A DNA stretch of 64,000 nucleotides. It comes from Leifsonia sp. ZF2019 (GTDB lineage Bacteria; Actinomycetota; Actinomycetes; Actinomycetales; Microbacteriaceae). The number at the start of each line of letters is the position of its first letter. Positions within the stretch are counted from its first letter, which is position 1. Both the position numbers and the translations under genes were made by a program. The notes under the pieces were generated by a model. The model searched no databases. It was not told the DNA's origin and was given only the letters and a program-made list of their open reading frames with translations. Positions 16,298 through 24,732 of the stretch are shown piece by piece. The stretch spans positions 2,790,001 through 2,854,000 of the forward strand of contig NZ_CP065037.1 in assembly GCF_019924635.1 (NCBI RefSeq), written 5' to 3'.

Positions 16298-17517
16298 CAC
16301 ACCACCTCCGGGACGCACTTGATCTTGATCTGCTGGCCCTCTTCGTCACCGGAGAGGGAAACGATTCGACGGCGGAATGTGCCTCCAGCGGTGAGGTACG
16401 GATCCCCCACCCCCGTCGTTGGGTTGTACGGGGCGATGGTGATGTCGCAGAAGTCGCCCACGTTGTAGCTGTTCAGCCAGGGACCTGCAGGGTTGCCCTC
16501 ATCGTCCGTGGGGCGCGCCTCGACCGTGAATGACCATGTCTCTTCCGCACCCCGGCCGGCCACCGCGTTCAACGCCGCGTACTTGTCCAGGGTGCTTTGC
16601 ATCGAGACCGTGGAATGCGAAGAGTCGACGAGTTCCATCATCGGGAACCCTTGGTCGATGAGGCTCGAGTCATATGCCCGTGAAACCAGGACGTCGTCTG
16701 CCTGACGGCCTCCAGTCGCCCACGCGAACGACCCCATACCCGATGCGTCCTCGCTGATCTCGAAGTCCGATATGGGCGAGTCATCAACGGTCAGATTCCA
16801 CTGTGGGACCGAGGCGGCATAGATCAACGGCTGCGCTACAGTCCCTGTCTGCATAAACCATTCGACGCCGAGGAAATCGGAGGTGAAGCGTGGCTGGAAG
16901 TTGATCTCGACGCCACCCTGCAGCTCGGTCAGCTGTTTCAGCGCCTCGCCTACCGGTTTGAAGTCCACACCGAGATACGTCTTCGTGTGGTCTGACACAC
17001 CATCGATCTCGTCCGCCTGGAACACGATCGGCAGGTTTCCGCCCGTGCGAGACAGTGCCTGCTGTACGAGACGTTTCGCCATCGTTCCCCACCAGATTCC
17101 CGTGTACTGGGTTGTGAGCAGCGGATTCGCGATCGTCTTCGTGTTGTCTGCCGGGTCAGGGATCGTCCATTGGGTGACGTCCAGCGTCTCGGCAAGCAGG
17201 GGCAGGATAAGCCGATGATCAAAAAGGGACATGAGCCCCTTGGCGCCGATCTGCAGCGTCCGGTCGGGCTGGTTGTACGTGCGAGTCCAGATCGGCCCGC
17301 ACGCTTTGATGGTGTCGTCTTCAACGACACCCAGGAACGCTTTCCCCTTCGATGCCGTGTTCCTCAGGTCGAGGGCCTGCACATCGGGGTCTTGCATGTC
17401 GACCGTGACCCGGATGGTCTCGGCCGTGTCGAGGGAGTCATCCCACGGCCCCTTCATCACGGGAAGGTCGAGGATGCGCCGGCCGGTGCGGAGGTCACCG
17501 ATGATGTACCGCGTCAT
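16297..17517 (-). CDS. Gp37-like siphovirus tail protein
   Basis: 406 residues with the pattern of the actinophage Gp37-like family: an N-terminal beta domain (MTRYIIGDLRTGRRILDLPV), AKGLMSLFDHRLI, a central GVDFKPVGEALKQLTELQGG segment, and a C-terminal YNVGDFCDITIAPYN strand region. It probably forms part of the distal tail tip. It follows the Dit-like gene with a 10-nt gap. Confidence 0.75.
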   Translation of the reverse strand: MTRYIIGDLRTGRRILDLPVMKGPWDDSLDTAETIRVTVDMQDPDVQALDLRNTASKGKAFLGVVEDDTIKACGPIWTRTYNQPDRTLQIGAKGLMSLFDHRLILPLLAETLDVTQWTIPDPADNTKTIANPLLTTQYTGIWWGTMAKRLVQQALSRTGGNLPIVFQADEIDGVSDHTKTYLGVDFKPVGEALKQLTELQGGVEINFQPRFTSDFLGVEWFMQTGTVAQPLIYAASVPQWNLTVDDSPISDFEISEDASGMGSFAWATGGRQADDVLVSRAYDSSLIDQGFPMMELVDSSHSTVSMQSTLDKYAALNAVAGRGAEETWSFTVEARPTDDEGNPAGPWLNSYNVGDFCDITIAPYNPTTGVGDPYLTAGGTFRRRIVSLSGDEEGQQIKIKCVPEVV

Positions 17518-17527
17518 CGGTGACCTC

Positions 17528-18388
17528 CTAGTGGTTCGCGGGTGCCGCCGTGAAGGTGAACTGTGGGGTACCCGTCACTGCACCCAAGGGCGAGAACTGG
17601 ATCTGGTGCGTTTCACCTGGCCCGACTTGGAAGAAGTCCCTGACTGTCAGATACCCGGACACGTCATTGCTTGGCGAGTCGATCCACGCACGGCCTGTTC
17701 GCTGGTTGATTTGCACAAGCGACCCGTCTGGGATGACCCGCTCGAATCGAACCGTCTGCCCGGTGGTGACGTCGGTCGCGGTGAACCCACCGCTCAACCC
17801 GCCAGTGGCCGTCAGCGTCCCCCACGTGGGCGCTGTGCCTGTATTCGTGAACGACACGCGACCGGATGACCCGTCAGCACCGAAGTCCCAGTAGGCGGTA
17901 GGCGTTGTTCCCAGCGGGAACAGCAACCCGCCGCCGGACACCGGGACACCCGTCGAAAAGCTCTGGTCGGGCCCGTACATGAGTGGATCGAACGCAACCA
18001 GGTCGATCGTGAAGGTGAACTGGTTGCCGCCGTAGTCGGGGTCCAGGATCACCGATCGGACGGAAGCCACTCGCCGCATGGGACCGTCGATGTCAGTCAC
18101 AAGAACGGTGACCGACTTTCCTCGGGCGATTTTCGTCTTCAACAGTTGCTTTGCCGACTGAACATCGGATCGGGCCTCCCCGAGAAACGCGCCCTTGATC
18201 GAGAACGCCAGCGACTTTCGCCAGTCCATCGCGATTGCGAATGAACCGTCCGCTTGAGGTCGTTCCCGGATCTCTGTCTTCGATTCCGAGACCGCATCCC
18301 AGTCGCCCAGGAACACAAGAACGAATCCATCTGTACCTGTCTCACCCGGGCCAGCGGGGAGCACCAGACTGTCGATAGCAACTGTCAT
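17528..18388 (-). CDS. Distal tail protein (Dit-like)
   Basis: 286 residues. The first 150 fit the Dit hub fold (starts MTVAIDSLVLPAGPGETGTD, then strands ending in FTFTIDLVAFDPLMYG). The remainder is a galectin-like beta domain (FPLGTTPTAYWDFGADGSSG onwards) typical of evolved Dits. Its position right after the tape measure (1-nt overlap) supports the assignment. Confidence 0.8.
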   Translation of the reverse strand: MTVAIDSLVLPAGPGETGTDGFVLVFLGDWDAVSESKTEIRERPQADGSFAIAMDWRKSLAFSIKGAFLGEARSDVQSAKQLLKTKIARGKSVTVLVTDIDGPMRRVASVRSVILDPDYGGNQFTFTIDLVAFDPLMYGPDQSFSTGVPVSGGGLLFPLGTTPTAYWDFGADGSSGRVSFTNTGTAPTWGTLTATGGLSGGFTATDVTTGQTVRFERVIPDGSLVQINQRTGRAWIDSPSNDVSGYLTVRDFFQVGPGETHQIQFSPLGAVTGTPQFTFTAAPANH

Positions 18389-20949
18389 CAGATGCTCCCC
18401 GCTGCCACACGGCCAAACTCGCGCCCCATGATCCGACCCGATACAACCGGGTCATTGTCCGGGGCGACGATCTTCTCGACGTACATGTACGGGGCATCCC
18501 GAGTCGACGCCGGCTGACCACTGAGCTCGGACAGAATGCCTGGCTTCAGAGGGATAACAGCCTCCGGGTACCGGCCTTCACCGATGTTGGCCATGATCCC
18601 GCCGGGGACAGCCTGGACGATGCCGCCGTCAGCGAGGCGAGGGATCTTCCCGATGGTGAAGTTGATCGCCCCACCTGTCGCATCCTTCACCGCACTGGCG
18701 ACACCGTTGATGCCACCGATCACACCGTTCACGGCGTCAATAACCGAGTTGATGACGCCCTTCACAATGCCGGTGATGCCGTTCCATATGCCGGTGAAGA
18801 TCTGCACGATGCCGCCCCAGGCCTGCTTCCAGTTGCCGGAGAACACGCCGGTTATGAATGTGATCACACCGCCGAGGACATCGGTGATTCCCTTGATCAC
18901 CGGTTGCAGCACGTTGGAGATGATCTGCACAACGGACTGAATCACGGGGATCAGGAAGGCGAATGCACCTTTGAGGACGCCGGCAATGATGTTCGCGAGG
19001 AACGTCAGCACAGCCGACAACGGTGGGATGATCGCCGACACCAACTGCAGCAGCGGCTGGATCAGGGCCAGGATCGGCGTCAACAGTTGAATGAACAGAT
19101 CAAGGATGGGTTGCAGCACTGGCATCAGAGCCGCAACCACCTGAATCAGTGGCGTCAGGATTGCGCTGATCAGCGGCATGAACGCGGTAATCAACTGACT
19201 GATCACAGGCGCCAATGCTTGGAAGATCGGTGCCAGCATCGAGATCAGAGTGGTGGCCAGGTTGACCACCATCGAAATCACCGGAGACAGGATCGAGATC
19301 AGCTGCGTGAAGATCGGCACCAGAGTGGAGATCAAGCTTGTCGCAAGCTGCAGCACGACCGGGATCAGTGGGGTGATGGCCGAGAGCAACGCCGTCACAA
19401 GAGGCGAGATCGCCTGAAAGATAGGCATGAGCGCAGAGGCCAGCATCGACACCAGCGGAACGACGGCGCTGACGATGGTCCCGATAACGGGGCCCAGGGA
19501 CGACAACGCCGGCACCAACGCCTGCAGCACGGTTCCTATGACGGGAACGATCGCCCCCGCGAAGGCGGAGAAGATGCCCGACAACTGGGTGAGCAGGGTC
19601 ACCACCGAAGGGAGCACAGCGACCAGAACGCCGCCCAGAATGTTCACGAGCTGGGAAAGGAACGGTGCCACAGTGAGAAGTGCGTTAGCGAGCACACCTC
19701 CGATGGTTTGCGCCATCACGGCCAGTGCAGAGCCGATTTGGCCGATCACGGGACCGAGCGTGGTGAGCAGGTTGCCGAACGTCTGAGCGAGCTGACTGCC
19801 GATGACGCTGAACGCCGCCTGCAGTTGAGGTGATACGGCGACCAGACCAGCGAACGCTGCTGCCAGAATCCCGAGAGGACCTGTCAGGGCGGTAGCGATC
19901 GGGGCGAGACCACCAAGCCCTGGGATCGCAGCAATGATCCCGGTCAGGCCACCTGCCCCCAAAGCTGCGAATGCGCCAGCGAGCGGGCCCAGGAGGGCCG
20001 CCAGCGGGGCAAGGTTGGCTTTGAGCGAAGCAAGACCACCATCAGCACCTGTGATGAAGCCGGTGAATGCTTCGATGACAGGGTTGAGGCGCGCTCCGAT
20101 TGCCTGCCCCACTCCGGCTGCCGCAGTCTCGAGAGGGCTGAGCGCCTGCGTGATCGCCAGGATGGTCGGTGCGATTTCGGGGAAGATCCCACCGAGCGCG
20201 CCGGCGCCGATCCGTGATAGGGACGCCTTGAAGTTGTCGAATGCGCCCGGGATGGTCTTGCCCATCTCCTGTGCCACCGTGCCCGACGCCTTCGTCATGG
20301 CGGCCTCGAAATCGGAGAACCCGATCTGACCCTGCGAAGCCATGTCGAAGACGGCGTCAGCAGTCGTCCCGAATTGGTCTGCGAGAGCCTGGTAGATCGG
20401 GATGCCCCGGTCGGCGACCTGCTGCAGAACGTCGTTCTGCGCCTTACCTGTGGAGGCGACCTTGTTGTAGATGTTGCCCATCTCGGACAGGCTCGAACCC
20501 GACGCGGCTGCCGAGTTCGCGACCGACTTCAGGACACTCTCGAGCTGCTCACCCGGCTTGATACCGGCAGCAACAGCGCCCGCTGCCACGGTCGCCGCGT
20601 CGCCAAGACCGAACGCCGTGCCCTTCACTGAGGCGAGAGCGTTCTTCATGATCCCGTCGACATCGGCAGCCGAGTTGCCGAGGCCAGTGAGCTTCGCCCG
20701 GGCGACATCAATGTTGTTCAGTCGGGCGAAACCGCCGGCGAGAGACGCACCGATACCCGCCGCCGCCGCTGCCACTGTTGCGGTAGCGGCACCTTTGAGG
20801 ACGCCACCTAGGGCCGCGACGAGACCGCCTCCGACCTGACCGCCGACCTTCTGGCCTGCCGCGTCGCCGCCAAGCTGTTCGACGATAAGCCGCTGTGCCC
20901 CAGGAGAAACGGGGATGATCGTTACTTCTGCGACGGCTGCTTCAGTCAC
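18388..20949 (-). CDS. Tail tape measure protein
   Basis: 853 residues with GTG start, the longest phage gene here. Residues about 35-70 are Ala/Gly-rich and hydrophobic; about 80-260 is the conserved tape-measure domain (AAGIKPGEQLESVLKSVANS, VLQQVADRGIPIYQALADQF, GFSDFEAAMTKASG). About 330-700 is a very long run of hydrophobic helical repeats in Pro-Leu-Ile-x-x-Leu style. The C-terminus has VPGGIMANIGEGRYPEAVIP. It sets tail length and may line the DNA path through the membrane. Confidence 0.95.
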   Translation of the reverse strand: MTEAAVAEVTIIPVSPGAQRLIVEQLGGDAAGQKVGGQVGGGLVAALGGVLKGAATATVAAAAAGIGASLAGGFARLNNIDVARAKLTGLGNSAADVDGIMKNALASVKGTAFGLGDAATVAAGAVAAGIKPGEQLESVLKSVANSAAASGSSLSEMGNIYNKVASTGKAQNDVLQQVADRGIPIYQALADQFGTTADAVFDMASQGQIGFSDFEAAMTKASGTVAQEMGKTIPGAFDNFKASLSRIGAGALGGIFPEIAPTILAITQALSPLETAAAGVGQAIGARLNPVIEAFTGFITGADGGLASLKANLAPLAALLGPLAGAFAALGAGGLTGIIAAIPGLGGLAPIATALTGPLGILAAAFAGLVAVSPQLQAAFSVIGSQLAQTFGNLLTTLGPVIGQIGSALAVMAQTIGGVLANALLTVAPFLSQLVNILGGVLVAVLPSVVTLLTQLSGIFSAFAGAIVPVIGTVLQALVPALSSLGPVIGTIVSAVVPLVSMLASALMPIFQAISPLVTALLSAITPLIPVVLQLATSLISTLVPIFTQLISILSPVISMVVNLATTLISMLAPIFQALAPVISQLITAFMPLISAILTPLIQVVAALMPVLQPILDLFIQLLTPILALIQPLLQLVSAIIPPLSAVLTFLANIIAGVLKGAFAFLIPVIQSVVQIISNVLQPVIKGITDVLGGVITFITGVFSGNWKQAWGGIVQIFTGIWNGITGIVKGVINSVIDAVNGVIGGINGVASAVKDATGGAINFTIGKIPRLADGGIVQAVPGGIMANIGEGRYPEAVIPLKPGILSELSGQPASTRDAPYMYVEKIVAPDNDPVVSGRIMGREFGRVAAGSI

Positions 20950-21088
20950 AGATCACCTCCGGCGGATGCGCAAAAGTCCAGCGCCTCGGCTGGCCTCTAG
21001 TTGGGGTTCGCGGCACCCGAAGATGGGTTGCCGAATGGCGACTCAGACGAGGTAGGTTTGCTGCACCAGACCGAAAGGATTCGGGGGA

Positions 21089-21337
21089 ATGTCCCAGCAC
21101 CAGAACATCTATTCGCAGCGGGGCTGCATCGACTGCAAGCCCTGCGAAGGTGGCGGGGGAAACATCGGCCGCAACAGCACACTGTGGGCGATCGGAATCT
21201 TCACCGCAGGCATAGGCCTGCTGTTCCTCCCGTTTTTCAAGAAGTGTCAGTACTGCGGGCACAACATGTGGTGGAACAAGCACTACGGCCCGGACATGCG
21301 CCAGGCCGCATTCGCAGCCACAAACCAGACGGCTTAG
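21089..21337 (+). CDS. Zinc-ribbon membrane protein embedded in the late operon
   Basis: 82 residues: CIDCKPC near the N-terminus (13-19), one or two helices (STLWAIGIFTAGIGLLFLPF), then KKCQYCGHNMWWNKHYG. Two Cys pairs flanking a membrane segment resemble LITAF-like or zinc-ribbon membrane proteins. It is transcribed against the late genes, with AGGA upstream of the ATG, in the gap between tape measure and chaperones, overlapping the end of the chaperone frame by 4 nt. Probably a lysogen-expressed accessory gene; function unknown. Confidence 0.6.
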   Translation: MSQHQNIYSQRGCIDCKPCEGGGGNIGRNSTLWAIGIFTAGIGLLFLPFFKKCQYCGHNMWWNKHYGPDMRQAAFAATNQTA

Positions 21338-21699
21338 CGTCCGGCGTTCTTCCTCAGAAGGTCTATGGCCTCGTCGTAGGTGAGTTCCGTGTACCCGAGA
21401 CGTTCAGGTCGCTGCCATGGTCTCGGGAGTGGCTTCCATTGGTTCTTCTTCGACCCTTTCGCACCCTGAAGGTCGAGCAGGTCGAGCAGCAGCATCCCTT
21501 CACGCGACAGCGGATAATCCCACCCGTGAATCGCGGCATGCAGAGGAGATTCCGGGAGAGAGGCCGCCACGGTGATGTAGGCGGCCGTCTCCTCCGGGAT
21601 GCGGTAGATGTCCTCGAGGGTCAGTCCGCCTCGTCGTAGTTCGAAGACGAACTCAGCTTCGTGGCTCCGCCAGATCTGTCGGAGCTCGGCGATTTTCCC
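21334..21699 (-). CDS. Tail assembly chaperone, -1 frame extension (GT-type)
   Basis: This second frame has no convincing start of its own and reads on from the slippery site as ...GKIAELRQIWRSHEAEF... for about 122 codons. It is best understood as the C-terminal part of a fusion made by -1 frameshifting in the 21621-21992 gene, as for lambda G-GT. The GT product would bridge the tape measure and tail tube subunits. It ends just before the tape measure region. Confidence 0.75.
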   Translation of the reverse strand, partial: GKIAELRQIWRSHEAEFVFELRRGGLTLEDIYRIPEETAAYITVAASLPESPLHAAIHGWDYPLSREGMLLLDLLDLQGAKGSKKNQWKPLPRPWQRPERLGYTELTYDEAIDLLRKNAGR

Positions 21700-21992
21700 C
21701 AGCCCGACGCCTCCGACCACGCCTCGAACACCTGCGCGACGTCATTGAGGTCCAGGACGGCACGGAAATCCTCAGGGATGACGTTCTCCACGAACGCCGC
21801 AATCACGGCGATACCCACCTGCTGTTGGTATGCATCCTTCTGCGACCCGGCCATGACCTTCGGTCGTGGGATCGAGTCCTGCGCATTGATGAGCTCGAGC
21901 GGAACTCGCGTCGAGAGGAGAAACTGCTCATCGCCGTAGTTCACCTTGAGAGGTTTCCGGCGTGGAGATGGGGTGATGTCAACGGTTGCCAC
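21621..21992 (-). CDS. Tail assembly chaperone (G-type)
   Basis: 123 residues (starts MATVDITPSPRRKPLKVNYG; core VAVIAAFVENVIPEDF-like, about 55-75). It lies between the major tail protein and the tape measure, the standard place. A fraction of ribosomes should shift at codons 98-100 to make the longer product. After the site the zero frame runs for only 23 more codons of polar sequence. Confidence 0.75.
   Translation of the reverse strand: MATVDITPSPRRKPLKVNYGDEQFLLSTRVPLELINAQDSIPRPKVMAGSQKDAYQQQVGIAVIAAFVENVIPEDFRAVLDLNDVAQVFEAWSEASGWGKSPSSDRSGGATKLSSSSNYDEAD
21693..21699 (-). other. Programmed -1 ribosomal frameshift site
   Basis: The minus-strand heptamer G-GGA-AAA occupies 21699 down to 21693 with codons TGG GGA AAA, a canonical X-XXY-YYZ site. 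Slipping back one base gives GGG AAA ATC GCC GAG, which enters the second chaperone frame exactly. Confidence 0.85.
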
Positions 21993-22078
21993 GATGGCGT
22001 CCTTTCAGGTGGGTTCAGGTGAGCAGGTGAGGCGGGGCCGGGAACGCCACCTGAAAACGCCCCCGGTCCCGGTCTGGA

Positions 22079-22828
22079 TCAGGCGTGAGCGCCGGCCGCC
22101 CATGCGGTGCCCGACCAGTTGAAGTCGAACGCGCCGATCGAGATCTTCTGACCGGTGGTCCAGGCGGTGGTCGGGTTGGCGACATAGCCGAGGCCTGCGA
22201 GCTTGGCCGCATTGGTCGAGTCCGAAGCGGTGATGTTCGAGTCAGCGGGGAACACGTTGCCCGGCGCCGCGGCAGACTTCTTGTTCAGGCTCGGGTCGAA
22301 GACGCGCTCGACCTTGCCACTGAGGGTGGCGTTCGCGTAGCCCTTCACGGTGACCCCGTATCCGGTCGCGTCGCCGCTGTCGAAGGTGATGTCTTCGAGC
22401 TCGACGACCTCTGCGGCGGGGAGCCACACTCGGCGCACGTTGGTGCCGTCGATGACGTCGAAGACGAAAGACTGACGGCCGCCGGTCTGGGATGGGTCGA
22501 CGTCGTAGCTGCCGTCAGGACCCGGGGCGACACCGAAGTACAGTGCTACCGAGGCACGGTTCGTCTCGATCAACGTGAACTTGTACGAGATCGCCGCGTC
22601 CGTTACCACCGTGCGCACCAGGGCTGCGTTCTGCCATCCCTTGATGTCGTTCGACGACCGGTCTGTGGTCCGCGACGTGCCATCCTCCGACAGGTAGCCA
22701 AGGTTCGTGAATGCGGCGTTCAGCGCGTCTGACGCTGAGGTCGGGCCGGTGGTGCCCAGCGGGGCAACGTACCAGGCGCCCGTGGGGGCAACGCGGACGT
22801 TGCTGGAATCGGGAGTGCCAGTGGGCAT
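22079..22828 (-). CDS. Major tail protein
   Basis: 249 residues (starts MPTGTPDSSNVRVAPTGAWY). The pattern of a beta tube protein with LYFGV and VFDVIDG strands (about 95-130) and a C-terminal domain (WTTGQKISIGAFDFNWSGTA) fits siphovirus tail tube proteins. It sits between connector genes and chaperones. A perfect hairpin and a terminator-like element lie just upstream, so its expression may be separated from the head genes. Confidence 0.8.
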   Translation of the reverse strand: MPTGTPDSSNVRVAPTGAWYVAPLGTTGPTSASDALNAAFTNLGYLSEDGTSRTTDRSSNDIKGWQNAALVRTVVTDAAISYKFTLIETNRASVALYFGVAPGPDGSYDVDPSQTGGRQSFVFDVIDGTNVRRVWLPAAEVVELEDITFDSGDATGYGVTVKGYANATLSGKVERVFDPSLNKKSAAAPGNVFPADSNITASDSTNAAKLAGLGYVANPTTAWTTGQKISIGAFDFNWSGTAWAAGAHA

Positions 22829-22841
22829 GATTCGTCCTCCT

Positions 22842-22855
22842 TGCCCATCCGGGCA
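22842..22855 (-). promoter_or_regulatory. Palindrome TGCCCATCCGGGCA before the major tail gene
   Basis: Five-base arms with a 4-nt centre, ending about 13 nt upstream of the ATG and adjacent to the AAGGAGG ribosome site. It is related in shape to the CCCGACAYGGG elements before the scaffold and small terminase genes. It could be a DNA operator or an RNA hairpin. Confidence 0.4.
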
Positions 22856-22858
22856 TAG

Positions 22859-22880
22859 AAAAAGCCGCCTCGAGGGCGGC
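22859..22880 (-). terminator. Rho-independent terminator within the late operon
   Basis: On the minus strand GCCGCC (22880-22875), loop CTCGA, GGCGGC (22869-22864), then TTTTT (22863-22859). It lies between the tail terminator gene and the major tail protein gene. Confidence 0.7.
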
Positions 22881-22897
22881 GCATTAGTTGTGGGTGC

Positions 22898-23320
22898 TCA
22901 GGTGAACTGGATCCCGCGGCGGGTCACATTCGCGACCATGTACCACTGGAAGAACTTCGTATCGTTCGGAACCTCGACCGGTCCCGCCGATACCCGGCAG
23001 GCAGTGATCGGGTCGCCGTCGCGAATGCCGAGAGGTGCTGGGGCTTCGAAAATCGCCCGCACCATCAGAGCCAGATCCGCAGCGTCACCCTCATCGAGAG
23101 CGCGCACGTTGATCCGCAATGTGGCGTCGTCAAGCGTGTTGAAGGTGCCGGTCCCAGTGCCGAGGTTCACGGTCACCATTCGCGTCTCGCCCTCGATGGC
23201 CTTGTTCGACACCGACACACCTTCAGTGAACGGCTCCGCACGGGAATCGAGGAGCGACTGCAGCTTCGAGATCGTCACTGCCGGAAGGTCGGTGAAGATC
23301 ACGCCAGCAACGTTGCTCAT
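22898..23320 (-). CDS. Tail terminator protein
   Basis: 140 residues, beta-rich (starts MSNVAGVIFTDLPAVTISKL, ends VANVTRRGIQFT). Last of four connector genes before the major tail protein, with the length and place of the tail terminator/completion protein in HK97-like phages. The assignment is mainly by position. Confidence 0.6.
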   Translation of the reverse strand: MSNVAGVIFTDLPAVTISKLQSLLDSRAEPFTEGVSVSNKAIEGETRMVTVNLGTGTGTFNTLDDATLRINVRALDEGDAADLALMVRAIFEAPAPLGIRDGDPITACRVSAGPVEVPNDTKFFQWYMVANVTRRGIQFT

Positions 23321-23649
23321 GCTCGCCGCTCCTGCCGCTTCTTCTCACGCACCTTGTACGCACGAGTCCGCTTCGGAGCATGCGCAGACGGCACCACCGA
23401 CTGCAGCGCAGCCAGAGCAGTACCGTTCGCGGCCTCATCCTCAAGCGGGATGGTCGTCGTCACGACAGCTCGAGCGCGACGGCCACCGCCCTTCACAGTT
23501 CGAGAGGTGGTGACTTCGACGGAGCCGCCAGGAAGCTTTCCTGCGACCTGGCTGCCGAGGTTGGCAAGGTACTGCTGCATCTCCGGTCCCGCCATGACCT
23601 GGTTACCCCAGGCCGCCTGATTGATCTTCACCTTGATGCCCTTAGCCAC
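23317..23649 (-). CDS. HK97 gp10-like connector/tail-completion protein
   Basis: 110 residues, very basic (starts MAKGIKVKINQAAWGNQVMA), with an N-terminal helix and a lysine/arginine tail (REKKRQERRA). This matches the gp10-like neck protein family in size and position. GTG start; overlaps both neighbours by a few nt. Confidence 0.6.
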   Translation of the reverse strand: MAKGIKVKINQAAWGNQVMAGPEMQQYLANLGSQVAGKLPGGSVEVTTSRTVKGGGRRARAVVTTTIPLEDEAANGTALAALQSVVPSAHAPKRTRAYKVREKKRQERRA

Positions 23650-23980
23650 GGGTAAGCTCCGTACGCTTGAGAACGATCACGGTTCCGACCACCTCACCGC
23701 TCGGTTTCTGCCAGAGCGCTTCGATGCCCTCGGATTCGTAGTCGATTCCGCGCACCTTCCATTTGTCGCCAGAGAGAGAGCCAGCGAGGTCGGGTGCGCG
23801 GAAGTAGAGAGTTCCGCCGTCGCTCGAAACAACAGTGTCGACGCCCTCGACATCGTTAGTGACCACGGGGGCAAACGAGTGGGCCGTCAGCGGAGACGTT
23901 TGGGGGGCGAGGATTGGCTTTCCGTAGCGGTCCAGTTGGCCCGAGTCGACCATTCGAGTGCGGGTTACAGCCTCGGACAT
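23642..23980 (-). CDS. Head closure protein
   Basis: 112 residues, beta-barrel-like (VVTNDVEGVDTVVSSDGGTL, KWKVRGIDYESEGIEALWQK). The second connector after the capsid, where the head-tail stopper lies in siphoviruses. Assignment by order and size. Confidence 0.55.
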   Translation of the reverse strand: MSEAVTRTRMVDSGQLDRYGKPILAPQTSPLTAHSFAPVVTNDVEGVDTVVSSDGGTLYFRAPDLAGSLSGDKWKVRGIDYESEGIEALWQKPSGEVVGTVIVLKRTELTRG

Positions 23981-24375
23981 CAGAGCATCCTGGTCTTGAC
24001 TCGAAACGAGCGAATTCCTGATGAGCCGGGGAAGATGTCGATCAGGTCGCCCGGTGCCAGGTAGAGACCGCCTGCCGAGATGCTGGTATCCAAAGTCTTC
24101 GATTCGGTGAAAGGACCCGTTGTCTCGCTGTACTGACGCAGCGCCTCAGGGTTCATGAGTACCCGTTTCACAGCGTTCACGACCGCATCACGGATGGCGT
24201 TCGCCAAAAGTGGATCCGTCGCGTACAGCACATCTATATCTCGACGGCGGCGCCGGCCCTTCAGTCGCAGCTTGTTCGAGGCTTGCTCGATAAGGTTCTC
24301 CGCGAGAGCCTCTTGCGAGGTGGTGAGGGGCTGCCAGACATTGGCCACATCTTCGGGTGTTGCGAACGTCGTCAT
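23980..24375 (-). CDS. Head-tail connector/adaptor protein (Gp15/Gp6-like)
   Basis: 131 residues from ATG 24375 (MTTFATPEDVANVWQPLTTS). The mainly helical N-terminal part (LIEQASNKLRLKG ... ANAIRDAVVNAVKRVLMNPE) and the C-terminal IDIFPGSSGIRSFRV are typical of phage adaptor proteins that bind the portal. Confidence 0.75.
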   Translation of the reverse strand: MTTFATPEDVANVWQPLTTSQEALAENLIEQASNKLRLKGRRRRRDIDVLYATDPLLANAIRDAVVNAVKRVLMNPEALRQYSETTGPFTESKTLDTSISAGGLYLAPGDLIDIFPGSSGIRSFRVKTRML

Positions 24376-24388
24376 GGCAGCCTCCTCG

Positions 24389-24721
24389 TCACTCGGTGGG
24401 AACGCCAGCAGCCTCGAGGGCCGCGATGATGTCCTTGCGCGTTGCGTCGGCACCGACAGAGACCTTGTGCTTCTCCGCGTAGGCGGTCCAGGCATCTACG
24501 GTGGCTTTCGGGCCGCTCTTCGCTGGAACGTCGTCCGAATCGGGTGCTTCGGTCGGCTCTGCCACCGGGTGATCTTTCTTGACGGGTTCGATTCCCTCGG
24601 ACCATGCCTTGGGGTTGGTGATGAGCGCCTTGGCCCACGCGGGCACGGTGACGCCAGGTCCGAAGACATGGACGTCACCGTGCTCGTCGTGAACGTGGAC
24701 GATGCTCGTGAGCTCGGCCAC
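24389..24721 (-). CDS. Head-associated protein with LEM/SAP-like C-terminus
   Basis: 110 residues, GTG start. A small N-terminal beta part (VHVHDEHGDVHVFGPG), an acidic Pro-rich linker (about 50-70) and a helix-extended-helix C-terminus (ADATRKDIIAALEAAG) like HeH/LEM or SAP motifs in phage head proteins. It lies directly downstream of the major capsid gene. Confidence 0.55.
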   Translation of the reverse strand: MAELTSIVHVHDEHGDVHVFGPGVTVPAWAKALITNPKAWSEGIEPVKKDHPVAEPTEAPDSDDVPAKSGPKATVDAWTAYAEKHKVSVGADATRKDIIAALEAAGVPTE

Positions 24722-24732
24722 GGTTCTCCTTC

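Noticed and set aside
18904..19833. 309-codon plus-strand ORF opposite the tape measure gene
   Set aside because: Gln/Arg/His-rich antisense of the hydrophobic repeats.
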